Source: Candidatus Thermoflexus tengchongensis (GTDB lineage: Bacteria; Chloroflexota; Anaerolineae; Thermoflexales; Thermoflexaceae). Taken from it: a stretch of DNA of 64,000 nucleotides. The position numbers and the translations under genes were made by a program. Position 1 is the stretch's first letter. Every line of letters starts with the position of its first letter. The DNA lies in assembly GCA_016842085.1 (NCBI GenBank), contig JAEVEX010000037.1, forward strand, positions 1 through 64,000, written 5' to 3'. A model generated the notes under the pieces. The model was not told the DNA's origin, ran no database searches, and worked only from the letters and a program-made list of their open reading frames with translations. This document shows positions 25,556-33,563 of this stretch, piece after piece.

Positions 25556-26713
25556 TCACGATTTCCCCTCTCCGCGCCCCTTCGTTGGGGGAGGGAAGAG
25601 AGGGGCTCCTTCCTCTGCTCCGGTTTTTGAGGACGCCTGCGCGGTCCCTCGACCCGGAGTAGATAGCCCCGTCCGCTCCAGCAACATGGTGACGTTGTCG
25701 CGCCATGTTACCCGATCCTCCCGGCCCTCCATCAGATCCTCGAGGATCCGGGTGAGGGCGGCGTGGACCGGCGTGGGGACCCCTGCGCGAGCCCCATGGC
25801 GCACCACCGCGCCGCAGTAAGCCTCGATCTCCAGCCGGGCCCCTCGTTGCAGATCCTGGTGCAGGGAGGGAAGTTTCTCTCCCCGCCCCCGCGCCCCCAT
25901 GAAGGCCAGAATCGGTCGGATCATGGAGGCAGGTCCCCAGCGCATCGCCCATGTCAGCAGCGGGACCGGATATCCGGGAAGCGAAACGGGTCGCAGGCCC
26001 AGCGCGCGCATGACCGCCAGGGCTTCCCGAAACGCCGCCCGCTCCACCGCGAAGGTCCGGGGATCCCGGAGCACCCGTTCCGTGGGCCAGTCCAGGATGG
26101 CACAGGTGGCGTTGGCGATGAGGTTGAGCAGCAGCTTGGACCACTTCATCGCCTGGGGGTCCGGGTAGAGACGGGTGGAGAAACCGGCCAGCTGCAGGAT
26201 CGCCTGCCATTCCCTCAGGTCCTGCCTCGGGCCCATGGGGGCCAGGCCCAGCCCGCCGCGGGCCCGTTCCAGCCGGACGACCCCTGGCGCGACGGTGGAG
26301 ACGGGCTGGGTGAGGGTCCCCGCCACCACCCGGTCGGCCCCGAACGCGGCGGCCAGCCGGGCCTCCCCATCGACGCCGTTCTGCCAGCAGAACAGCAGCG
26401 CGGAACCCCATCCTTTGCGCTGGATCGCGGAGATGGCCGCTTCCGTATCGTAAGCCTTCACGGTCAGGAAAATGGCGTCCACCTCTGAATGGACGGCGTC
26501 CAGGTCCGGGATGGCGTGAGGCCGGGTGGTGAGCTGCAGTCCATCGGGGCGCAGGAGGGTCAGCCCATGGCGCCGAATGGCTTCGACCACAGCGGGGCGA
26601 CCGAGGAGGATCACCTCGTGGCCAAAGGCGCTCAGCATCGCCCCCAGATATCCTCCGACCGCTCCTGCACCGAAGATCAGGATCCGTCGAGCGGGAAGGG
26701 GTTCCACCGGCAT
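25556..26713 (-). CDS. panE: 2-dehydropantoate 2-reductase (ketopantoate reductase)
   Basis: NADPH-dependent reduction of ketopantoate in pantothenate/CoA synthesis. The 385-residue protein has the Rossmann start RILIFGAGAVGGYLGAML, then VDAIFLTVKAYDTEAA, LLFCWQNGVDGEARLA, the catalytic Lys region AMKWSKLLLNLIANATCA, and the C-terminal helical domain PSLHQDLQRGARLEIEAYCG. The last 30-odd residues (from about STPGRGTAQASS) are low-complexity. They are encoded by an imperfect dispersed palindrome at 25561-25612, so the real domain ends earlier. Confidence 0.88.
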   Translation of the reverse strand: MPVEPLPARRILIFGAGAVGGYLGAMLSAFGHEVILLGRPAVVEAIRRHGLTLLRPDGLQLTTRPHAIPDLDAVHSEVDAIFLTVKAYDTEAAISAIQRKGWGSALLFCWQNGVDGEARLAAAFGADRVVAGTLTQPVSTVAPGVVRLERARGGLGLAPMGPRQDLREWQAILQLAGFSTRLYPDPQAMKWSKLLLNLIANATCAILDWPTERVLRDPRTFAVERAAFREALAVMRALGLRPVSLPGYPVPLLTWAMRWGPASMIRPILAFMGARGRGEKLPSLHQDLQRGARLEIEAYCGAVVRHGARAGVPTPVHAALTRILEDLMEGREDRVTWRDNVTMLLERTGLSTPGRGTAQASSKTGAEEGAPLFPPPTKGRGEGKS

Positions 26714-26720
26714 GACGGGT

Positions 26721-27485
26721 TCAGGCCTTCACCCGGGCCGTCTCATGGATGATCCCCAGAAACGTCTCCGCCTTCAGGCTCGCCCCGCCCACCAGCGCTC
26801 CATCGATGGTGGGGCGGCAGACGAACTCCGCGATGTTCTCAGGGGTCACGCTCCCCCCGTAAAGGACCCGCACCCGTTGCGCGACTTCGAGCCCGAAGAG
26901 CTCCTCCAGGGTTCCCCGAACCCATCGTCGAATCACCTCTTCCGCATCCGCCCCGGTGGCCGCCCGGCCGGTCCCGATGGCCCAGACGGGCTCATAGGCG
27001 ATGACGAGACCGGCGGCCTGCTCCGGCGAGAGCCCTTCCAGCGCGCGTCGGGTCTGGGTGGCCACCACGGTTCCGGTCTCCCCGGCTTCGCGCTGAGCCA
27101 GTGTCTCCCCCACGCAGAGAATGGGGATCAGGCCGTGGCGCAGAGCGGCGAGGACTTTGCGGTGGATCATCTCATCGTCTTCATGGAAATACTGCCGGCG
27201 CTCCGAGTGACCGATGATCACATATCGGCACCATTCTTTGAGCATCACCGGAGAAATCTCCCCGGTGAAGGCCCCGGCATCCTCCCAGTGAACGTTCTGA
27301 GCTCCCAGATGGATCGGGGAGCCCTGCAGCACGGCGTGGACAGCGGGGATCGCCGTGAAGGGTGGGCAGAGCACCACTTCCACAGTCTGGGTCTGGAGAC
27401 CTTCCCGGATCGCCCGGGCCAGCGCCTGTCCTTCTGTGGCGGTTTTGTTCATCTTCCAGTTCCCGGCGATCAATGGTTGCCGCAT
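26721..27485 (-). CDS. tpiA: triosephosphate isomerase
   Basis: Interconverts dihydroxyacetone phosphate and glyceraldehyde 3-phosphate. The 254-residue protein contains the active-site Lys in AGNWKMNK (K11), His in IIGHSERRQYF (H93), Glu in AYEPVWAIGTG (E165) and the phosphate loops YGGSVTPENI and GALVGGASL. All catalytic residues are intact and the length is normal. It lies seven bases before panE on the same strand. Other glycolytic genes are not adjacent. Confidence 0.97.
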   Translation of the reverse strand: MRQPLIAGNWKMNKTATEGQALARAIREGLQTQTVEVVLCPPFTAIPAVHAVLQGSPIHLGAQNVHWEDAGAFTGEISPVMLKEWCRYVIIGHSERRQYFHEDDEMIHRKVLAALRHGLIPILCVGETLAQREAGETGTVVATQTRRALEGLSPEQAAGLVIAYEPVWAIGTGRAATGADAEEVIRRWVRGTLEELFGLEVAQRVRVLYGGSVTPENIAEFVCRPTIDGALVGGASLKAETFLGIIHETARVKA

Positions 27486-27710
27486 GGTTCACCTCGCTCG
27501 ATGAAGCAGTGAATCCGGTGCACTCCTGCCTCTATTTTATTGGGTCTTGGGTTTTTCGATCGCTCTGCGGGGTTTCGAGGCCAGGCATGATGCCCTCGGC
27601 CTCCTGCACTGCGCGATGGCTCTACCTCAAGGAGCGATGGGGGAACCACCGGCGTGCACCCCACGAAGGAAGTGGAAGGACCATCCCCATTGCGGAGTCC
27701 CCGGCGATCG

Positions 27711-27739
27711 TTGACGCGCTCCCGTTTCGGTGCTAATTT
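27711..27739 (+). promoter_or_regulatory. promoter upstream of pterin dehydratase gene
   Basis: TTGACG (27711-27716) and TAATTT (27734-27739) with a 17-base spacer and a TGC just before the -10. The rest of the 27486-27866 gap shows nothing else clear, apart from an AT-rich patch at 27530-27545 that may hold the tpiA promoter. Confidence 0.65.
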
Positions 27740-27866
27740 AGCGGTGGAAGGTGTCCTTTTATCCCATCCCCCCATAGCTTAAAAGGCTGTAGCAGGGAGC
27801 AGCTGGCTCTTCCCGATCAAGTTTAGAGTGGAGTTCCGAAGGGAAATACCCTCTGGGGGGCACAGG

Positions 27867-28226
27867 ATGAAGCTGGAAGAGATGAAGTGCGTTCCATGCC
27901 GGGGCGATGAGCCACCCCTGACCGAAGCGGAGATCGCGGCTTTGCTCCCCAGCGTTCCGGAATGGCAGGTGGTGGTCCGGGAGGGGATCCCTCAGCTGGA
28001 AAGGACCTTCCGCTTTTCGAATTTCCGGGAGGCGCTGGAGTTCACGTGGGAGGTGGGGGAGCTGGCGGAGGGGGAGGGCCATCATCCGGTGCTGGTCACC
28101 CGCTGGGGCCGGGTGACCGTGACCTGGTGGACGCATAAGATCCGCGGGTTGCATCAGAATGATTTCATTATGGCCGCGAAAACCGATGCTCTCTACCGGA
28201 AGAGGGGTCTTTCAGAACCGGCATAA
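27867..28226 (+). CDS. pterin-4a-carbinolamine dehydratase-like protein
   Basis: About 119 residues with the PCD fold: [39 protein letters not shown], the active-site [10 protein letters not shown], and [20 protein letters not shown]. The family pattern H-H-P ... T-H ... G-L ... D is kept. Classical members dehydrate 4a-hydroxytetrahydrobiopterin; in many bacteria lacking aromatic amino acid hydroxylase the protein may act in molybdopterin or folate pathways. ATG 27867 aligns with family starts. A moeA gene occurs elsewhere in the window. Confidence 0.88.
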   Translation: MKLEEMKCVPCRGDEPPLTEAEIAALLPSVPEWQVVVREGIPQLERTFRFSNFREALEFTWEVGELAEGEGHHPVLVTRWGRVTVTWWTHKIRGLHQNDFIMAAKTDALYRKRGLSEPA

Positions 28227-28316
28227 GCGGTTCTTCCCTGCCGTCCGGAGTCCAGGTTCTATCGATCCCCCGGGAAAGCCTTTCGAGGCGAGTCTCACCA
28301 ACAGGGTGTTGATCGG

Positions 28317-29498
28317 ATGGCGGAAACGATCCTGGTCGTCGATGATGATCTGCAGGCGGTGAAGCTGATCAGCCTGATCCTCCAGCGCAAGGGATATCGG
28401 GTCACCCCGGCGACCAGCGGCGCGCAGGCGCTGGCCAGGGCGGAGACGGAGCAACCCGACCTGATCATCCTGGATGTAATGATGCCCGATATGGATGGGC
28501 TGGAGGTTTGCCGGCGCCTGCGGGCGAACCCGAAAACCTCCGGGATCCCCATCCTGATGTTCACGGCGAAGACCGCCGTGGCGGATAAGATCGCCGGCTT
28601 CCAGGCGGGCGCGGATGATTACCTGACCAAGCCGGTGCATCCGGCGGAACTGATCTCCCGGGTGGAGGCCCTGTTGCAGCGAGCGGCCCGTCTGAAGGCC
28701 GAGGCCACCGCCGGGATCCACGCCGCCACGATCGGTTTCCTGGGTGTGAAGGGGGGGGTGGGAACTTCCACCGTGGCGCTGAACACGGCGGTGGTCCTCG
28801 CCCAGGGGGCCGGCCACCTCCCCCCAACGGTCCGAACGCCTCCTCCGGATTTCCGCTATCCTCGAGTGGTGCTGGCCGATCTGGCCCCGCATGGAGGGCT
28901 GGCCTACCTGCTTCGGCTCTCCCAGGCCCTGGGGCTGCCGAACGTCCTGGCGTATCCGCCTCAGGAGCTGGATCCCCCTACCATCGAGAAATATCTCACG
29001 CGCCATGTCAGCGGACTGCGGATGTTGCTGACCCCCTATACCCCGCGGCCGGTGATGCTCTCCGCCGCCCACATTCGCACCCTGGCCCGCCATCTGGCGG
29101 CGCTGGGCGATTACGTGCTCTTTGAGATGGGACATACGCTGGATGACGGGGCCCGGACGTTGCTGGGGGAGCTGCGTTATCTGGTTCTGGTCATGGAACC
29201 CACTTCTTTAGCTTTAGCCCACGCCCGCGAGCTCATCGCTGTGTTATCTCAGCTTGGATGGGTTACTCAGCAGCTCGGACTGGTCGTGGTGAACCGGGCG
29301 GTCTCCGGGATCGCCCTGACCCGGCGCCAGATTGAAGAGGCGCTTTCCATCGAGCCGATCGGCTTCATCTCCCCGGCTCCTGAGCTGGCCCATCAGGCCG
29401 CCGATCAGGGGGTCCCGATCGTCATGTTGCAGCCGGAGGGCCTGCTGGCGGAACAGTTCCGCGAGCTGGCCCGACGTCTGGTAGCGCTCACGAGGTGA
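28317..29498 (+). CDS. response regulator receiver fused to CpaE-like ParA ATPase (copy 1)
   Basis: 393 residues. The N-terminal REC domain (about 4-122) has the acidic pocket VDDD, phospho-acceptor Asp in LIILDVMMPDMDG, Thr in MFTAK and Lys in YLTKPV. From about 140 a CpaE-type ParA/MinD domain follows, with a deviant Walker A in FLGVKGGVGTSTVALN and Asp-rich VVLADLAPHGG. In Tad/Flp pilus systems CpaE helps place the secretion machine. Fusion of REC to this ATPase suggests phosphorelay control. It overlaps the endonuclease V gene by four bases (GTGA). Confidence 0.9.
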   Translation: MAETILVVDDDLQAVKLISLILQRKGYRVTPATSGAQALARAETEQPDLIILDVMMPDMDGLEVCRRLRANPKTSGIPILMFTAKTAVADKIAGFQAGADDYLTKPVHPAELISRVEALLQRAARLKAEATAGIHAATIGFLGVKGGVGTSTVALNTAVVLAQGAGHLPPTVRTPPPDFRYPRVVLADLAPHGGLAYLLRLSQALGLPNVLAYPPQELDPPTIEKYLTRHVSGLRMLLTPYTPRPVMLSAAHIRTLARHLAALGDYVLFEMGHTLDDGARTLLGELRYLVLVMEPTSLALAHARELIAVLSQLGWVTQQLGLVVVNRAVSGIALTRRQIEEALSIEPIGFISPAPELAHQAADQGVPIVMLQPEGLLAEQFRELARRLVALTR

Positions 29499-30202
29499 AG
29501 ATGCCGATCCAGGCCCGCCATCGCCATCCATGGGATGTCTCGCCGGAAGAGGCGATCGCGATCCAGCAACGGCTTCGCTCCCTGGTGATCCGGGATGGAC
29601 CTATGCCGGAACCCGGCGCAATCATTGTTGGGGTGGATGTCGGCTTTCAGGGCGATCTCGCCCGTGCCGCCGCCGTGGCTGTGCGATTCCCGGATCTCAC
29701 GCCCCTCGCTCAGGCGGTCGCGGAGGTCCCGGTGACGTTCCCCTATATCCCGGGCCTGCTGGCTTTCCGGGAGGCCCCCGCGATCCTCGCCGCTCTGGAT
29801 CGTCTGACGCTCGAACCCCACCTGCTGATGGTCGATGGCCATGGGATCTCTCATCCCCGCCGGATGGGGATCGCAACGCATCTCGGGGTTTATCTGGATC
29901 TTCCGTCCGTGGGATGTGCGAAGTCGAAGCTGTGGGGGCGCTATGAGATGCCGCCGGATGAGCCCGGGGCCTGGACGCCGCTCCGGGATGGGGAGGAGAT
30001 CATCGGAGCCGTGCTGCGCACTCAGGTGGGGACCAGCCCGCTGTTTGTCTCCATCGGCCATCGCATCTCTCTGGAGAACGCGATCGCCACGGTGATGGCC
30101 TGCGTTCGGGGCCACCGGCTTCCAGAGCCGACCCGCCTGGCCCACCTGGCGGCGGGAGGGGCCGATGTGGTTTCCTCCGCCCGACAGCCTCGTTTGCTGT
30201 AG
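29495..30202 (+). CDS. nfi: endonuclease V (deoxyinosine 3' endonuclease)
   Basis: Nicks DNA one base 3' of deoxyinosine to start repair of deaminated adenine, a frequent lesion at high temperature. The 235-residue protein has IIVGVDVGF (metal-binding Asp), TFPYIPGLLAFREAPAI, the catalytic LMVDGHGISHPRRMGIATHLG, and CAKSKLWG. All match Nfi. GTG 29495 overlaps the stop of the REC-ATPase gene; ATG 29501 is an alternative. Its place between two signalling/pilus genes appears to be operon packing rather than shared function. Confidence 0.94.
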   Translation: MKMPIQARHRHPWDVSPEEAIAIQQRLRSLVIRDGPMPEPGAIIVGVDVGFQGDLARAAAVAVRFPDLTPLAQAVAEVPVTFPYIPGLLAFREAPAILAALDRLTLEPHLLMVDGHGISHPRRMGIATHLGVYLDLPSVGCAKSKLWGRYEMPPDEPGAWTPLRDGEEIIGAVLRTQVGTSPLFVSIGHRISLENAIATVMACVRGHRLPEPTRLAHLAAGGADVVSSARQPRLL

Positions 30203-30268
30203 AGCGTAAGAACACGGCCCGGGGTGAGAACCGGTTGGCCTCTATCCAAACCATATGGAGGCATTCCC

Positions 30269-31366
30269 ATGGCGAGACTGCTGGTGGTGGACGATGACCC
30301 CGACGCGCGTCGGCTGATCGGGCTGGTGCTCCGGCGTGCTGGCCACGATATCCTTTATGCCGAGGATGGCTTCCAGGCCCTGGAGGTGATGGGTCGGGAG
30401 CATCCGGATCTCGTCATCCTGGACCTGATGATGCCGGGGATGGATGGCTTTGAGGTCCTGGAAGCCATGCGCCGGCGGATGGACCTGCGAGGCCTGCCGG
30501 TGATTGTATTGACCGCGAAAGCTCAGGTGGCCCCAGCGGCAGAGCAGAAGCTCCTGGATGTGCAGGCCTACCTGACCAAGCCGGTCTCCGCCGAAACCCT
30601 GCTGCAAACGGTCCAGGAAACGCTGAAAGCCGCCCGTCCTCTCCTTCCTTCGGGGAACCAGGCGCTGGAGATCGCCTGTGGGGAAAGCTGGCCAGGCAGC
30701 GCAGGGGAGTTCCTGGCCTCGGCCCTGGCGGCCGCTCTGGCCGCCCATGCTCCGACGTTCCTGATCGATGTCGAAGGGCTGGGGCGAGGAGCCATGATCT
30801 TCGATCTGGAGCCTCATCTCACGGTGGAGGACCTGGAGGTGGGTCGGGATCCGGTCCAGGGTCTGATCCCGGTTCGGGAACAGCTTCAGGTCTGGTCCCT
30901 CTATGGACGGCCCGGCCCGGCCATTGTGCAGCGGGTGGCGGAGCGACTGGCCCCCCAGGCTGGATTTCTGGTCTGGATGGTCGGGGATCCCATCGGGCCG
31001 GTGGCGGCCTCCATCTTTCCCCGATGTCTGCGGATTTTCTTCACCTTTGAGAGCCATGGGCCCGGCATGCGGCGGGCGCGGATTGTGCTCCGTCAGCTGG
31101 AAGAGCTGGGCCTTCGATCGCCACGCGTCTGGCCGGTCTGGGTGCGACGCTGGGCGGTTCCCGAGCCATGGACGGAGGCGGAGATCCAGAACCGCCTGGG
31201 CGGCGTTCCCCTCCGGGTCTGGCCGGTGGATCCGGTAACGGCCCACCGGGCCCTGCAGGATGGCCGGCCGATCCAGGAAGTTGAGCCGGAAAGCCCCACC
31301 GCGTATCGAATCCGGGAATGGGTTGGGGAAATCCTTGAACTGGCGAAGGAAAGGAGGGCATCTTGA
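30269..31366 (+). CDS. response regulator receiver with degenerate CpaE-like domain (copy 2)
   Basis: 365 residues. REC (about 1-118) is intact: VVDDDPDA, Asp in LVILDLMMPGMDG, Thr in VLTAK, Lys in YLTKPVS. The C-terminal part aligns in layout with the CpaE-like domains of the two sister genes. The P-loop position instead reads IACGESWPGSAGEFLASAL, without the GGxGT(S/T)T loop. ATP binding is therefore unlikely, and it may act as a regulatory partner. ATG 30269 lies seven bases after TGGAGG. Its stop overlaps the TTG start of cpaF, so the two are coupled. Confidence 0.82.
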   Translation: MARLLVVDDDPDARRLIGLVLRRAGHDILYAEDGFQALEVMGREHPDLVILDLMMPGMDGFEVLEAMRRRMDLRGLPVIVLTAKAQVAPAAEQKLLDVQAYLTKPVSAETLLQTVQETLKAARPLLPSGNQALEIACGESWPGSAGEFLASALAAALAAHAPTFLIDVEGLGRGAMIFDLEPHLTVEDLEVGRDPVQGLIPVREQLQVWSLYGRPGPAIVQRVAERLAPQAGFLVWMVGDPIGPVAASIFPRCLRIFFTFESHGPGMRRARIVLRQLEELGLRSPRVWPVWVRRWAVPEPWTEAEIQNRLGGVPLRVWPVDPVTAHRALQDGRPIQEVEPESPTAYRIREWVGEILELAKERRAS

Positions 31367-32673
31367 ACCCGCAGGAGCCGCAGATTCCCCCGGAGCATTA
31401 TGCCCGACTTCGGGCCTGGCTGATTCAGCAACTGCGAAAGGGTTCGGAGCCGCTGCCGATGGGAATGACCCCGGAGAGCTGGCGCTGGGTCCGGGATCGG
31501 GTAAGCCAGTTGCTGGCCTCCGCGCGGATCTCCCTGCCTCCAGAGGCGCTGGAGCGGCTGGTGGATGAGGTTGGAGACGAGGTCGTGGGCTATGGCCCCA
31601 TCGGGCCGCTGGTGCGCGACCCTTCCATCACGGAGATTATGGTCAATGGCCCTCATCAGGTCTACGTGGAGCGAGCCGGGAAGATCGTCGAAGTCGATGT
31701 GCGGTTCCGGGATGAGCAGCATGTGATGGAGGTCATTGAACGTATCCTCAGATCCCTGGGGCGTAAGGTGGATCGGGCGTGGCCCATGGCCGACGCCCGG
31801 CTCCCCGACGGCTCGCGGGTGAATGTGATCATCCCCCCATGTGCTCTGAACGGGCCCACCATCACGATCCGGAAATTCCCGGCCCGCCGGCTGACGGTGG
31901 AAGATCTCATCCGCTTCGGAACCATGACACCGGAGATGGCGGAGTTCCTGCGGGCCTGTGTGATCGCCCGGTTGAACATCGTGGTCTCCGGCGGGACCGG
32001 TTCGGGGAAGACCACTTTGCTGAATGTGCTGTCCGCGTTCATCCCGGAGGACGAGCGCATCATCACGATTGAGGATGCAGCGGAGCTCCAGTTGCAGCAA
32101 CGCCATGTTGTGCGCCTGGAAGCGGCGCCTGCCCTGCCGGATGGAACAGGGCGGGTGACCATTCGGGATCTGGTGATCAATGCCCTGCGGATGCGGCCCG
32201 ATCGGATCATCGTTGGGGAATGCCGGGGGCCCGAGGCCCTGGACATGCTTCAGGCAATGAACACGGGCCATGAAGGTTCGATGACCACCATCCACGCGAA
32301 CAGCCCTCGCGATGCCCTTTCCCGCCTGGAAACGATGGTGCTGATGGCAGGCATGGATCTTCCCCTGCGGGTGGTCCGCACCCAGATCGCCTCTGCCATC
32401 GATCTCATTGTGCAGCAGGAACGGCTGCGGGATGGCTCACGGAAGATCACCCGGGTCACGGAGATCCAGGGGATGGAAGGGGACACGGTGGTGTTGCAGG
32501 ATCTCTTCGTCTTTCAGGCGAAAGCGATCGGAGAGGAACAGGGGAAGGTGGAAGGGGTCCATCGGCCGACCGGGATCCGCCCGCATTTCATGTCCCGTCT
32601 GGAGGCCGTTGGGATCCGCCTGTCTCCCCAGATTTTCGGGGTGGGGACGATCACCGTCGGTCGGGGACGATGA
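31363..32673 (+). CDS. cpaF: CpaF/TadA-family secretion ATPase
   Basis: A hexameric ATPase that drives Tad/Flp pilus assembly or type II-like secretion. The 436-residue protein has the N-terminal domain ([20 protein letters not shown]), the RIxDGSRV-like [25 protein letters not shown], Walker [27 protein letters not shown], Walker [28 protein letters not shown] and [13 protein letters not shown]. The start is a TTG overlapping the previous stop (TTGA). TadB/TadC, pilin and prepilin peptidase genes are absent here, so the rest of the machine is elsewhere. Confidence 0.94.
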   Translation: MNPQEPQIPPEHYARLRAWLIQQLRKGSEPLPMGMTPESWRWVRDRVSQLLASARISLPPEALERLVDEVGDEVVGYGPIGPLVRDPSITEIMVNGPHQVYVERAGKIVEVDVRFRDEQHVMEVIERILRSLGRKVDRAWPMADARLPDGSRVNVIIPPCALNGPTITIRKFPARRLTVEDLIRFGTMTPEMAEFLRACVIARLNIVVSGGTGSGKTTLLNVLSAFIPEDERIITIEDAAELQLQQRHVVRLEAAPALPDGTGRVTIRDLVINALRMRPDRIIVGECRGPEALDMLQAMNTGHEGSMTTIHANSPRDALSRLETMVLMAGMDLPLRVVRTQIASAIDLIVQQERLRDGSRKITRVTEIQGMEGDTVVLQDLFVFQAKAIGEEQGKVEGVHRPTGIRPHFMSRLEAVGIRLSPQIFGVGTITVGRGR

Positions 32674-32679
32674 AGGGAA

Positions 32680-32702
32680 GGGGCGGGCGGAGCGCCCGCC
32701 CC
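32680..32702. terminator. GC hairpin between convergent cpaF and selW-like genes
   Basis: Perfect ten-base-pair stem GGGGCGGGCG / CGCCCGCCCC with loop GAG, placed exactly between the two converging stop codons. No T tract on either side. Confidence 0.6.
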
Positions 32703-32705
32703 GGG

Positions 32706-32948
32706 TTATGAGCGCAGCCGGGCCGCCAGCGCCTGGCGGATCTCCTCCACCTCCGCGTGGCGCCCCAGCTGTTTCTTCGAAAACACCAGCTCTCCGTTCA
32801 CCCGGACCTCGAAGACGCCCCCGCTGGAGGGGATGAGCGTCCAGGAGGCCACCTGGCCTTCGAATTCCTTGAGCAGTTCCTCGGTCAACCTGACCGCTCG
32901 AGGAAGATACCCTCAGACCGCACAGTATTCGATTTCAACCCGCAGCAT
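32706..32948 (-). CDS. SelW-like Rdx-family selenoprotein with in-frame UGA (Sec12)
   Basis: Reading from ATG 32948 gives MLRVEIEYCAVUGYLPRAV followed by LTEELLKEFEG, GGVFEVRVNGELVFSKK and a C-terminal helix, 80 residues in all. U12 is a TGA at 32913-32915. The order C-x-x-U-G-Y with a preceding beta strand, and the FEV..NG..VFSKK stretch, are hallmarks of SelW/Rdx thioredoxin-like redox proteins. The ATG has a perfect AGGAGGAGG site five bases upstream. The 60-residue frame beginning at TTG 32888 has no such site. A SECIS-like hairpin starts eight bases after the UGA. A conventional gene caller would report only the 60-residue part and miss the active site. Selenocysteine machinery genes are not in this window. 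A functional TGA stop is the alternative, but it would leave an 11-residue peptide. Confidence 0.85.
32877..32905 (-). promoter_or_regulatory. bacterial SECIS-like hairpin downstream of the selW UGA
   Basis: In the minus-strand RNA, TTCCT (32905-32901) pairs with AGGAA (32881-32877). A four-base bulge CGAG follows on the 5' side. CGGTC (32896-32892) pairs with GACCG (32886-32882), and the loop is AGGTT. The first loop G is about 22-23 bases after the UGA. Bacterial SECIS elements are upper stem-loops inside the coding sequence shortly after UGA, with G in a small apical loop and a bulge below, recognised by SelB. Confidence 0.7.
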
Positions 32949-33063
32949 TTGAACCTCCTCCTGAACAGGGTTCTGTCCGCGCGCTGGGTTTGTGGTGAAA
33001 GGGTCTTGCGTATGGCCTTTAGGAGTGTGAGGGCGGCTGAAGCCCCTGCCCGGATTTCCCATC

Positions 33064-33525
33064 TTACGGCACATCGTTATACGTCCAGAGGCGGTTTGCC
33101 AGGAAATTCCAGAACAGGGCGATCCCCACAGCGATCACCTGGGAGACGTTCACGCCCCACTTCATCCCCAGGCGGGGAATGAGGAGCCCCGAGACTGTCC
33201 CGAACACCGCGAGGTTGATCCCCAATCCGGCAGTGTTCACCATAAAAAACTGGGAGATCTGTTGCCAGATGGGTTTCGATCGGGATTCCGGGTAGGTCCA
33301 GTAGCGGTTCCACAGGAAATTGTTGATCACCGCGGCCGTGAACGATACCGCCTTGGCCATAACCGGGATCCATCCGCCCAGGAAGATCAGGCCGTTCAGA
33401 ATCCCTGTATCCACCGCAAAGCCCACCGTCCCGACCACGCAGAACTTGATGAACCGCACGATCTCCTTGCGATACATTCGATAGAGATCTCCCAGTGCAG
33501 GTCGAAGGGAGAGTCTTCTCTCCAC
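33064..33525 (-). CDS. GtrA-family membrane protein
   Basis: A 153-residue protein with four membrane helices, typical of GtrA/DPMS-linked flippase-like proteins in polysaccharide decoration: EIVRFIKFCVVGTVGFAVDTGIL, KAVSFTAAVINNFLWNRYWTY, FFMVNTAGLGINL, and FWNFLANRLWTY. The two FNFxxNRxWTx motifs are both present. GTG 33525 has GGAGG seven bases upstream and avoids overlap with the O-antigen ligase gene, so I prefer it to the longer frame from 33591. It probably handles a polyprenyl-linked sugar. Confidence 0.88.
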   Translation of the reverse strand: MERRLSLRPALGDLYRMYRKEIVRFIKFCVVGTVGFAVDTGILNGLIFLGGWIPVMAKAVSFTAAVINNFLWNRYWTYPESRSKPIWQQISQFFMVNTAGLGINLAVFGTVSGLLIPRLGMKWGVNVSQVIAVGIALFWNFLANRLWTYNDVP

Positions 33526-33563
33526 GCGATGTCCTCCATTTCGGGCTTTGGGGTCGAGGGCCG

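Noticed and set aside
32706-32888. Stand-alone 60-residue protein starting at TTG 32888
   Set aside because: No ribosome-binding site, and it lacks the conserved first strand and redox motif; these are found in frame upstream across the UGA.
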